From assembly GCA_900768625.1 (NCBI GenBank), contig CAAGDO010000188.1, positions 1-12,556 of the forward strand: 12,556 bases of DNA, read 5' to 3'. The notes beneath the pieces were generated by a model, which was given only the letters and a program-made list of their open reading frames with translations, made no database searches and was not told where the DNA came from. Each line of letters opens with the position of its first letter. Positions within the stretch are counted from its first letter, which is position 1. The position numbers were made by a program, and so were the translations under genes. Positions 6,383 through 12,556 of the stretch are shown here, one piece after another. The stretch comes from Bacteroidaceae bacterium (GTDB taxonomy: Bacteria > Bacteroidota > Bacteroidia > Bacteroidales > Bacteroidaceae).

Positions 6383-7693
6383 ATGTTTCTCACTCAGCGA
6401 TTTTTCATCATCCTTTCCATCCTTACGCTTTTTTCTGCCTTGGGCGTCCTGTGGCCGATGTGCTATTCTCTGGCATTGGCCGGTCTTGTCGTGCTTTGTC
6501 TGGCTTTGCTGCTTGACGCATGGCGCTTGTGGCGGTCCACGCGCATAGAGGCTTGGCGGGAGTGCAAGGAACGCTTTTCCAATGCGCAATCCAATGCGTT
6601 GTCCATCCGCGTGGAGAACGAGAGCGGTCATCGGGTATGGCTCACCGTGCGTGACGAACTCCCCCGGGAATTTCGTTATCATCGGGCCGTCTTTCCCGTG
6701 GTGCTTGCAGCAAGGGAAGGCCGTACCATCACCTATCAGCTGACGCCACGCGAGCGTGGATGTTATGAATTCGGTCATGTGTTGGTGTTCGCCCGTTGTC
6801 ATTTGGGACTTCTCGAACGCAAGATGGCATTGGGAAAATCTCAGCAGGTGAAGGTCTATCCCGCTTTCGAGCATTTGGAACGTTACGAATTGGCGGCCGT
6901 TAGCGACCAGCTTTTTGAAGCCGGACAGAAAAGAATCCGACGTGCGGGCAATAGCACGGATTTTGACCAAATCAAGGATTACACCTTTGGCGATGACTAT
7001 CGCAAGATAAACTGGAAGGCCTCAGCCCGTTCCGGGCGCTGGATGGTCAACACTTATCGAGACGAACGTTCGCAGCCGATCTGGTGTCTGGTTGACAAGG
7101 GACGTTCCATGCAACGCACGTTTGCCGACGTTTCGCTTATTGACTATGCCATCAATGCTTCGCTTGTTCTTTCATATGTGGCTTTGCGGCGTTGTGATCA
7201 CCCGGGACTAGTGACTTTTGGAGCCGATGTCGACCATTTTGTGCCAGCTCAAGGTCGCCCAGGACAGTTGCTTCAGATTCTTGAAGCGCTCTATGCACAG
7301 AAAGTGGAATATGCCGAAACGGATTATTCCGCGTTGGCTGTGCGTTTGTCGTCACAAATCCGTCGACGTTCGCTGCTGGTTCTCTTCACGGATTTTTCTT
7401 CGCGCAGTGCGTTGGAGCGCCAGTTGCCTTACCTCAAGCGCTTGGCTCGCCGCCATGCGTTGCTGGTGGTCTTTTTTGATGACCCCGAAGTGGCGGCATG
7501 TGCTGAAAAGCAGGGCGACACTTTCACAGATTTGCGCATGAATGCCTTGGCTGCTGATTTCTGTCATGAGAAGTATCTTCTTTCGACCCTTCTTCGCCAG
7601 CATGGTATCTATCCGCTTCGCACCACTCCCCAACGGCTTTCAATCGACGTGATTAATCGTTATCTCGAATTGAAGCGCCAGCAGGTTATCTGA
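6383..7693 (+). CDS. DUF58 domain protein with vWA-like C-terminal half
   Basis: 436 residues from the ATG at 6383. An earlier TTG at 6338 would add 15 residues, but MFLTQRFFIILS is the usual family opening. Two hydrophobic stretches (about 5-20 and 28-46) form a membrane hairpin; residues 60-160 are a beta-rich domain. The DUF58 signature is FDQIKDYTFGDDYRKINWKA (194-213). A vWA-like fold follows: LVDKGRSM (236-243) occupies the MIDAS position, with TFGAD at 278-282 and TDFSS at 336-340. The MIDAS is D-K-G-R-S rather than D-x-S-x-S, so metal binding is uncertain. DUF58 proteins pair with MoxR ATPases, and the 45-nt gap fits co-transcription. It is the last gene of the operon; no BatA/B/C/D genes follow. 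Confidence 0.9.
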   Translation: MFLTQRFFIILSILTLFSALGVLWPMCYSLALAGLVVLCLALLLDAWRLWRSTRIEAWRECKERFSNAQSNALSIRVENESGHRVWLTVRDELPREFRYHRAVFPVVLAAREGRTITYQLTPRERGCYEFGHVLVFARCHLGLLERKMALGKSQQVKVYPAFEHLERYELAAVSDQLFEAGQKRIRRAGNSTDFDQIKDYTFGDDYRKINWKASARSGRWMVNTYRDERSQPIWCLVDKGRSMQRTFADVSLIDYAINASLVLSYVALRRCDHPGLVTFGADVDHFVPAQGRPGQLLQILEALYAQKVEYAETDYSALAVRLSSQIRRRSLLVLFTDFSSRSALERQLPYLKRLARRHALLVVFFDDPEVAACAEKQGDTFTDLRMNALAADFCHEKYLLSTLLRQHGIYPLRTTPQRLSIDVINRYLELKRQQVI

Positions 7694-7890
7694 ACCTTAT
7701 TGCTCACAAGCTACCCGTGTACTCCAAACGAACGGCAAAATCATATGGTGATTGTCTGGCTATCGGTATCCGTAAAAGCCAACTTCGGTCATCGTGTGTT
7801 TTTGCTGTTTGTTTGATTCAAATTCGGCCGATTATCGTTATGAGAGAGAAAAAACGGAAGGAGAATTCTTCGCTTGTGATAAAAAATGCC

Positions 7891-7898
7891 TAATTTTG
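7891..7898 (+). promoter_or_regulatory. Candidate distal -7 box (TAATTTTG)
   Basis: It matches TANNTTTG and is followed by CA, common at Bacteroidota start sites. Transcription from here would give a leader of about 300 nt before the ATG at 8207, holding three small inverted repeats. No clear -33 TTTG at 19-21 bp spacing. Confidence 0.45.
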
Positions 7899-8073
7899 CA
7901 TCGTACTTTCAAGCAAGCAAAGTTTGGAGAAGGTTTCAAACTGACACGTAGTCAACGCTGCTTCAGAAAGTTTCTGACGCTATGTCAACCATTCGCAAAG
8001 CCAATCGTAGCTTTCGTTATTTCAATAAAGTGCACAAGTTCCATTCCTGGGGAGTTTGTGCTCAAATCTGATA

Positions 8074-8081
8074 TACTTTTG
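8074..8081 (+). promoter_or_regulatory. Candidate proximal -7 box for the efflux operon (TACTTTTG)
   Basis: TACTTTTG is identical to the box proposed upstream of the SpoIIM operon. TTTG at 8055-8058 is upstream but only 15 bp away, shorter than the usual 19-21. The leader to 8207 would be about 120 nt and include the hairpin at 8102-8124. Confidence 0.5.
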
Positions 8082-8101
8082 TAAAAAGAAAATGATGTGT
8101 C

Positions 8102-8124
8102 GGGCTTGTTGCAGAAGCAAGTCC
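8102..8124 (+). promoter_or_regulatory. Leader hairpin upstream of the tolC-like gene
   Basis: GGGCTTGTT (8102-8110) pairs with AGCAAGTCC (8116-8124) as a 9-bp stem with two G-U pairs and a 5-nt loop (GCAGA). It lies just downstream of the proximal promoter box, so it would be at the 5' end of that transcript. No poly-U follows, so it is not a simple attenuator; it could stabilise the RNA or bind a factor. Confidence 0.35.
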
Positions 8125-8206
8125 TAGGGGATGTTGTATGCCCTTTTCATTTTCATTCTTTATTCCGTTTTATTTCTTTTCTCATCATCCATTTCTGATT
8201 CCTACA

Positions 8207-9541
8207 ATGAAGAATCTTTTGAGAAGCGTGGTGGCTCCTGTACTGACGGGGGTTGCCTTGCTGTCGGTTCCTGCCAGCGGTTATGCGCAAAGCGAAGCGC
8301 TCAGTGCGGGCATGAATGAAATGTTTCGTGTGGCCGAGGGGCATAATGCCAGTTTGCAAGCTGTTCGTACAGCTATCCGCGAGGCCGAAGCAGGCATAGC
8401 GTCTGCCCGCACGGCCAAATTGCCCGAGATAACGGGTTCGGCATCTGTTTCTTATTTGGGCAATGCCCGGTTGTGGAACCGTCATTTTGGCGAGAGTACG
8501 TCTGCTCCCATGCCTCATTATGGCAATAATTTCCAGCTTCATGCCGAGCAGGTGCTTTATACCGGTGGTGCCATTCGAAGTCAGATTGCTCTGGCTGGAC
8601 AAGCAGCCCAGCAAGCCGTGCTGACAGCGGAAGAGCAGCGTCAGCAGGTGAGGTTTGGCTTGGTCAGCATGTATCTCCAACTCCATTGTCTCCATAATCA
8701 ACAGGAAGTCTATGCAACCAACAAAGCGTTGGCCGCCGAGCAGATTCGATTGATGAACAAACGCCACGAACAAGGCGTGACGCTCCACAACGATGTGACG
8801 CGCTACGAACTTCAACTCGAACAATATGGACTGAACGAAACGACCGTCGCAGATCAGCAACTGGTCGTGAAGCACCAGCTCTACACGGCTTTGGGAACCG
8901 ATTCCCTCAGGTTGAGATGGCTCGATAAGGAGGCTTTCGATGAAAAATATTTGGCTTCTTCCAACGAGGCAGATTGGCAACGACAGGCTGCAGAACATCA
9001 TTTCGAACTGAAATCGGCTGCGTTGGCTGTCGACATGAGCCGTACGCGTGAGCAGTTGGTGCGTTCGGAGCGATTGCCCAAACTGGCACTTTTGGCTGAG
9101 GATCATCTGGATGGTCCTATCACGATAGAAGTGCCGCCCATCAACAAAAATCTGAACTATTGGTTCGTAGGTGTCGGGGTTAGCTATAATTTCTCTTCGC
9201 TTTACAAGAGTAAGAAGCGTTTGCGTGAGGCCCAGTTGGCCACGACCTTTGCCAACGACCGACGTACGGAGGCCATGCAACGCGTGGATGATGCCGTGCA
9301 TGCGGCCTATGTGGGACTCGGTACGGCTCGTACGGCTTTGGCCACTTGCCGCAAAAGGGTGCAGCTGGCGGCGGAAAACTACGAAATAGTGGCCAAACGC
9401 TATCAAAACGGTTTAGCCATTGTGACGGATCTTACGGATGCGGCCAATGTGAAACTCGATGCTGAACTCTCGTTGGAAAATGCGCGTATCAATCTGGTAC
9501 AGTGCTATTATGCTTTGAAATACGCGGCGCATGCCCTTTAA
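8207..9541 (+). CDS. TolC-family outer-membrane efflux protein
   Basis: 444 residues from the ATG at 8207. The earlier ATG at 8138 would put 23 Phe-rich residues ahead of a proper signal peptide: MKNLLRSVVAPVLTGVALLS with a likely cut after ASGYA. The mature protein has the duplicated OEP layout: long Ala/Glu-rich helices around 39-70, 120-180, 275-295 and 350-400, beta segments such as ITGSASVSYLG (75-85) and YWFVGVGVSYNF (near 317-328), and repeats of the type ...R...G......V... (RHEQGVTLHNDV at 186-197; RYQNGLAIVTDLTDA near 404-418). It would form the trimeric outer-membrane tunnel for the adaptor and MFS pump encoded next, which follow after a 64-nt gap. Confidence 0.92.
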   Translation: MKNLLRSVVAPVLTGVALLSVPASGYAQSEALSAGMNEMFRVAEGHNASLQAVRTAIREAEAGIASARTAKLPEITGSASVSYLGNARLWNRHFGESTSAPMPHYGNNFQLHAEQVLYTGGAIRSQIALAGQAAQQAVLTAEEQRQQVRFGLVSMYLQLHCLHNQQEVYATNKALAAEQIRLMNKRHEQGVTLHNDVTRYELQLEQYGLNETTVADQQLVVKHQLYTALGTDSLRLRWLDKEAFDEKYLASSNEADWQRQAAEHHFELKSAALAVDMSRTREQLVRSERLPKLALLAEDHLDGPITIEVPPINKNLNYWFVGVGVSYNFSSLYKSKKRLREAQLATTFANDRRTEAMQRVDDAVHAAYVGLGTARTALATCRKRVQLAAENYEIVAKRYQNGLAIVTDLTDAANVKLDAELSLENARINLVQCYYALKYAAHAL

Positions 9542-9605
9542 GGTGGGGTGTGCCCAACTGACGTTGTAACAACACGCTATAACCCTATCATAATTAAACA
9601 AGAAT

Positions 9606-10640
9606 ATGAAAAAGATTACATTGCTTCGATACATCTATAATTTTATCGTCTTTGCCCTGCTTTTGGGCGGTTGCTGGCTGGTGGTCGATCATTTTCTGCA
9701 TTTCGGCGAAGGCGAATTCACCGATAATGCCACCGTGCAGCAACATATCACTCCCGTCAATACCCGTGTGGGAGGATTTATCAAGGAAATCCGTTTTTCG
9801 GAATTCCAGCCTGTGCGTAGGGGCGATACTTTGGTCGTGATTGAGGATCAGGAATTTCGTCTTCGTCTGGCGCAGGCACAGGCCGATCTGGCCAATGCCT
9901 TGGCTGGAAAGGACGCAACACATTCGGGCATACAGACCACACGCGAAAACATGCATGTGACCGAGGCCGGGATTGAAGAAGCCCGCGTGACTTTGGAGAA
10001 TGCCCGCCGAGATGATCTGCGTTATGCCCAATTGCTCAAGGACGATGCAGTCACCCAACAGCAGTATGAACAGATCCATACGGCTTACTTGGCAGCGCAG
10101 GCACGCTATGAAAAGGTGCGTCGCAGCCAAGGCACACTGCAAAGTGCGCAGACGGAGCAGGGGCATCGCCTCGCTCAGAATCGGGCAGGCATAGAAGTGG
10201 CCCGTGCTGCAGTGGATTTGGCGCGTTTGAATCTTTCCTACACGGTGATTGTGGCCACAGCCGATGGTGTGGTTGGAAGAAAGAATATTCATGTCGGCCA
10301 ATTGGTACAGCCAGGACAGCCGATGGTGGACATTGTCGATAATTCCGAGATGTGGGTCGTGGCCAATTTCCGCGAAACCCAACTTCCCGGAATCGGTGTC
10401 GGACGAAAGGTCACGATAAAGGCCGACGCAGTGCCTGATGTGGAATTTACGGGTACAGTCGAGCGTATCAGTGATGCAACGGGAGCGGCTTTCTCGCTTA
10501 TTCCGCAGGATAATGCCACTGGTAATTTTGTCAAGGTCGAACAACGTGTGCCTGTACGCATCAAGTTGCAGCATAGTGCCGCGTCCGCTAAGTTGCGCGC
10601 GGGAATGAACGTTGAATGCGTCGTGGAAGCGAGCAAATGA
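9606..10640 (+). CDS. HlyD/EmrA-like membrane fusion (adaptor) protein
   Basis: 344 residues with one N-terminal TM helix (about 11-28) and a periplasmic remainder. TDNATVQQHITPV (39-51) is the EmrA-type entry into the lipoyl domain, which closes at TADGVVGRKNIHVGQLVQPG (218-237). Between them is a long alpha-hairpin (about 82-210) rich in Ala, Glu, Gln and Arg. The beta-barrel part includes MWVVANFRETQL (249-260), and LIPQDNATGNFVKVEQRVPV (298-317) matches the conserved EmrA C-terminal block. It would link the MFS pump to the TolC-like channel. The upstream gap has ATAATTAAA shortly before the start, as does the next gene, which fits AT-rich initiation regions rather than Shine-Dalgarno sites. 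Confidence 0.93.
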   Translation: MKKITLLRYIYNFIVFALLLGGCWLVVDHFLHFGEGEFTDNATVQQHITPVNTRVGGFIKEIRFSEFQPVRRGDTLVVIEDQEFRLRLAQAQADLANALAGKDATHSGIQTTRENMHVTEAGIEEARVTLENARRDDLRYAQLLKDDAVTQQQYEQIHTAYLAAQARYEKVRRSQGTLQSAQTEQGHRLAQNRAGIEVARAAVDLARLNLSYTVIVATADGVVGRKNIHVGQLVQPGQPMVDIVDNSEMWVVANFRETQLPGIGVGRKVTIKADAVPDVEFTGTVERISDATGAAFSLIPQDNATGNFVKVEQRVPVRIKLQHSAASAKLRAGMNVECVVEASK

Positions 10641-10697
10641 CCCGCATAACCAGAAAGTGGCCATGTGTCATAGCTGTAATAATTAAATAGTTTGTCA

Positions 10698-12365
10698 ATG
10701 TCAGAAAATCAGAATACGTCTCCGCAACCTCACGGAGGACCACCTATGACGTTCTCGATGCCCATGTACCATGATTGGGTGCCTGAGTTCATTCGTCCTT
10801 GGATATATGTGTTGATGGCCTTCTGTTTCCAGTTCTCCAACGGCATGTATCTCGGCGCCATGAATGACGTGATTGGCGAATGGGCCGTGATGCGTGAGGA
10901 TGTGCAGATGTGCCTCTACGGCACTTTGGTGGGAATGGCCTTTTATTTCCCAGTGCTTTTCCGAATGAAATTCCGTTTCACCAATAAAACGTTGCTCATC
11001 TCTGCCGCAACCGTGGTGTTGGTGTGTCAATGGTTGGCCACGTTGCATTTGCCTTTGCCTGTGCTTTGGGTGGTGTGTGTGGTGTGTGGAATGGCCAAGA
11101 TCCAAGGAACTTTCGAATGTATGTCAAGCATCCAACTTTGGATGACTCCCAAGCGTGATTTTGGTGTATTCTTCCCCATACTCCATATCATTCTCCTCAC
11201 GTCGATAGAATATACGGGATTTCTTGCTGCTTGGTTTGCCTTCCATTCGCATTGGACTATGATGCATGAACTGGTGATGGGGTTGATGCTTTTCGTCTTG
11301 TTGGTGCAGGTGTTGCTCACGCGTCCCTTCCATGCCATGCCACGCATTGTACCGCTCCGTGGAATCGACTGGTTGGGGGCTGTCCTGTGGATTGCTCTAA
11401 CGCTACAGGTGACCTATGTCCTCAACTACGGCGATTGGCTTGATTGGTGGCATTCGCCCATGTTACGTTTGCTTTGTGCCACTTCGTTGATCACTTTGGC
11501 CTTTTGCTTGCAGCGCATGTGGTATCACCCCACGCCTTTTTTCGAGCCAGCCATGTGGCATTATCGCCATGTCGTGCCTATCATCGTGTTGATAGGAGTG
11601 GTCGAAACGCTTTTTTCGTGTGAACATGTGCTTGAAATGGTGTATTATGAGGAGGTCATGCATTATGCCGACCATACCTATGAATGGCTCAATCAATGGT
11701 CGCTTCCCGGTATTTGGGCAGGCTGCCTTTTCAGTTTGGGATGGTTGAAGTTGATGCGTTGGAATGTGTATAAGCTCATTGCTTTAGCCTTGTTCTTCTT
11801 TTCCCTTTATGCTGGCGGATTCTATTTTCTGGTAGATGCAGGATTGGGGATTGACCAGTTGCGTGTGCCCATTTTGTGCAGAGGCTTTTCCTATGCGTTG
11901 CTTTGCATTTCCTTCATGTGGTGTCTGCATGAGGTCATGTCGTTTGAGCATTTCTTTCAAGCGCTATCGGTGTTCAATGTCCTTCACATGCTCCTTGGAG
12001 GATTGGTGGGAGCGGCCTTGCATGCTTATGGCTTGAGATATTATGTGGCTGACGGTTTCGCCCGCTATTCACAGTGGGTGGATGCTGTGGGGCTGTCAGA
12101 AAAGTCTGCCCAGCTGGGTGATGTGATGTCCCGTTTAGTGGAAGGACTGCTTGCTCAAAGCGTAAAGATTATGTTTGGGTGGACGCTGTTTGTCGCATTG
12201 TTCTTGTGTGCACTGATGCTTCTGTGGGATATTCCCATGGTGCGCCACCAAATCAAGCATATGCCTTCATGGCCCAAGGTTGGTATGCGAGAGTGGCGGA
12301 AGTTCCGTCGTCAGCGCCGACTCCATAAGCTACGTCAGTTGCGCTGCCGAAGGGTCTCTTTCTGA
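10698..12365 (+). CDS. Divergent EmrB/DHA2-like MFS efflux transporter
   Basis: 555 residues from the ATG at 10698; a TTG two codons earlier is less likely. About 12-14 hydrophobic segments are visible (e.g. 33-55, 69-88, 97-114, 121-137, 157-180, 190-208, 224-243, 256-271, 291-308, 336-352, 359-379, 391-412, 424-445, 487-510). Position and partners (TolC, EmrA-like) identify it as the inner-membrane pump of a tripartite exporter. The sequence is unusual for MFS: after TM2 the motif-A site reads FRMKFRFTNK instead of G.L.DR.GR, and a strongly basic tail (RKFRRQRRLHKLRQLRCRR, 534-552) follows the last helix. It is rich in Trp, His and Met. Substrate cannot be read from sequence; amphiphilic drugs, bile salts or fatty acids are plausible for the family. 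Confidence 0.87.
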   Translation: MSENQNTSPQPHGGPPMTFSMPMYHDWVPEFIRPWIYVLMAFCFQFSNGMYLGAMNDVIGEWAVMREDVQMCLYGTLVGMAFYFPVLFRMKFRFTNKTLLISAATVVLVCQWLATLHLPLPVLWVVCVVCGMAKIQGTFECMSSIQLWMTPKRDFGVFFPILHIILLTSIEYTGFLAAWFAFHSHWTMMHELVMGLMLFVLLVQVLLTRPFHAMPRIVPLRGIDWLGAVLWIALTLQVTYVLNYGDWLDWWHSPMLRLLCATSLITLAFCLQRMWYHPTPFFEPAMWHYRHVVPIIVLIGVVETLFSCEHVLEMVYYEEVMHYADHTYEWLNQWSLPGIWAGCLFSLGWLKLMRWNVYKLIALALFFFSLYAGGFYFLVDAGLGIDQLRVPILCRGFSYALLCISFMWCLHEVMSFEHFFQALSVFNVLHMLLGGLVGAALHAYGLRYYVADGFARYSQWVDAVGLSEKSAQLGDVMSRLVEGLLAQSVKIMFGWTLFVALFLCALMLLWDIPMVRHQIKHMPSWPKVGMREWRKFRRQRRLHKLRQLRCRRVSF

Positions 12366-12408
12366 TCGTTGGAAGTCAGCGTTGATGAATGTGTGGCTTG
12401 TGTATGAT

Positions 12409-12433
12409 GAAGTCGTCTAAACTTTTCTGACGA
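12409..12433 (+). repeat. Degenerate copy of the 411-439 palindrome
   Basis: GAAGTCGTCTAAAC (12409-12422) matches 13 of 14 bases of the left arm at 411-424, and TTCTGACGA (12425-12433) matches 8 of 9 bases of the right arm. The inverted symmetry is partly lost. It begins 44 nt after the MFS stop codon, so like copy 1 it lies directly 3' of a gene. Confidence 0.55.
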
Positions 12434-12485
12434 AGATTTGATTTGGAGTTTGAGCTCTTCTACATTCAATCTTCACCTTTCTTTT
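12432..12485 (+). terminator. Weak candidate terminator after the efflux operon
   Basis: GAAGATT (12432-12438) and AATCTTC (12468-12474) are perfect inverted complements with a 29-nt loop, followed by ACCTTTCTTTTT. The stem is short and AT-rich and the loop long, so support is modest; the overlapping palindrome copy may be the actual stop signal. Confidence 0.3.
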
Positions 12486-12556
12486 TGGCCGTTCTTTGCC
12501 CTTTCATCGGTCGTGTAGCTCGCTACACTCCCTCTTCAAAGCCCAAAAACGCCTCA
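12481..12556. repeat. Short hairpin segment, possible dispersed repeat
   Basis: GTGTAGC (12513-12519) and GCTACAC (12522-12528) form a perfect 7-bp stem with a 2-nt spacer. TTTTTGGCC near 12482 and GGGC/GCCCAAAAAC near 12541-12550 give an outer partial inverted match. On the minus strand the frame reads LGFEEGV-stop, then RATRPMKGQRTAKKKGED-stop, which looks like a recurring spacer rather than a gene. The segment runs into the window edge, so its extent is unknown. Confidence 0.35.

Larger units (their letters stand above)
7694..8206. other. 513-bp intergenic region upstream of the efflux operon
   Basis: No convincing gene: the longest plus-strand frame (7794-8084) begins at GTG, is Cys/Lys/Phe-rich with no recognisable family, and contains one candidate promoter and part of another. 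No tRNA or rRNA is seen. Small inverted repeats lie at 7921-7926/7937-7942 (AGTTTG/CAAACT), 7963-7977 (TCAGAAA-G-TTTCTGA) and 8102-8124. Two -7 type boxes lie at 7891 and 8074. The region may carry a long structured leader or a small RNA ahead of the tolC-like gene. No regulator gene is present. Confidence 0.6.

Noticed and set aside
7757..7781. TGGCT...AGCCA inverted repeat after the DUF58 gene as a terminator
   Set aside because: Only a 5-bp outer stem with a small inner CGG/CCG match and no T-run; too weak to call.
7794..8084. 96-codon plus-strand frame in the efflux upstream region
   Set aside because: GTG start, no family resemblance, and it contains a candidate promoter box and the start of a second; treated as non-coding.
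8138..8206. Earlier ATG for the TolC-like protein
   Set aside because: It would place a Phe-rich stretch before a complete signal peptide beginning at 8207.
8153..9406. 417-codon open frame on the minus strand
   Set aside because: It lies antisense to the TolC-like gene, has no recognisable domain, and the plus-strand gene has a signal peptide and full family motifs.
9594..10664. 356-codon open frame on the minus strand
   Set aside because: Antisense shadow of the EmrA-like adaptor; Cys/His-rich composition with no family pattern.
7694..12365. Bat-operon genes (BatA, BatB, BatC, BatD) following DUF58
   Set aside because: Looked for vWA, TPR or oxygen-tolerance proteins downstream; the following genes are an efflux system instead.
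1..12556. CRISPR array, tRNA or rRNA genes
   Set aside because: No regularly spaced repeats, no tRNA cloverleaf and no rRNA-like conserved blocks were seen on either strand.

Overview
This 12.6 kb window is chromosomal DNA from a Bacteroidota bacterium, most likely Bacteroidales and probably a Prevotella-like member with moderate GC. The evidence is the conserved order RDD / SpoIIM-like / DUF4129 / DUF4350 / MoxR / DUF58, promoters of the Bacteroidota -7 type (TANNTTTG), mostly non-Shine-Dalgarno starts, and a remnant of the NPF...YFCDRE ATPase family common in that phylum. The assignment rests on family recognition; no search was run.

Left edge (1-565): a decayed accessory zone. It holds two near-identical TTTTA[G/C]CGGACAG direct repeats that resemble insertion-sequence end debris, an N-terminal fragment of an AAA+ ATPase with a damaged P-loop and no ATG (about 242-412), a perfect 29-bp palindrome on the fragment's stop codon, and a long imperfect hairpin (444-518) just past the 3' end of the RDD gene.

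Centre (566-7693): a divergent cluster. An RDD membrane protein lies on the minus strand. From a shared 214-bp promoter region, six genes run on the plus strand: SpoIIM-like, a six-TM membrane protein, DUF4129, DUF4350, MoxR ATPase and DUF58/vWA. They are tightly packed (two 4-bp ATGA overlaps, other gaps 30-45 nt). The set looks like one envelope-associated machine: a cytosolic MoxR AAA+ ATPase with its DUF58 partner, plus three or four membrane components of unknown role. Its function is essentially unknown. It resembles Bat-type MoxR operons but has no BatA-E genes inside the window.

Right (8207-12365): a second plus-strand operon encoding a complete tripartite drug-efflux type system: TolC-like outer-membrane factor, EmrA/HlyD-like adaptor and a divergent EmrB/DHA2-like MFS pump. 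A 513-bp gene-free region precedes it, with two candidate -7 promoter boxes and several small inverted repeats that could form a structured leader or a small RNA.

Right edge (12366-12556): no gene seen. It holds a degenerate copy of the left-edge palindrome, a possible terminator and a short hairpin in a segment that looks like a dispersed repeat.
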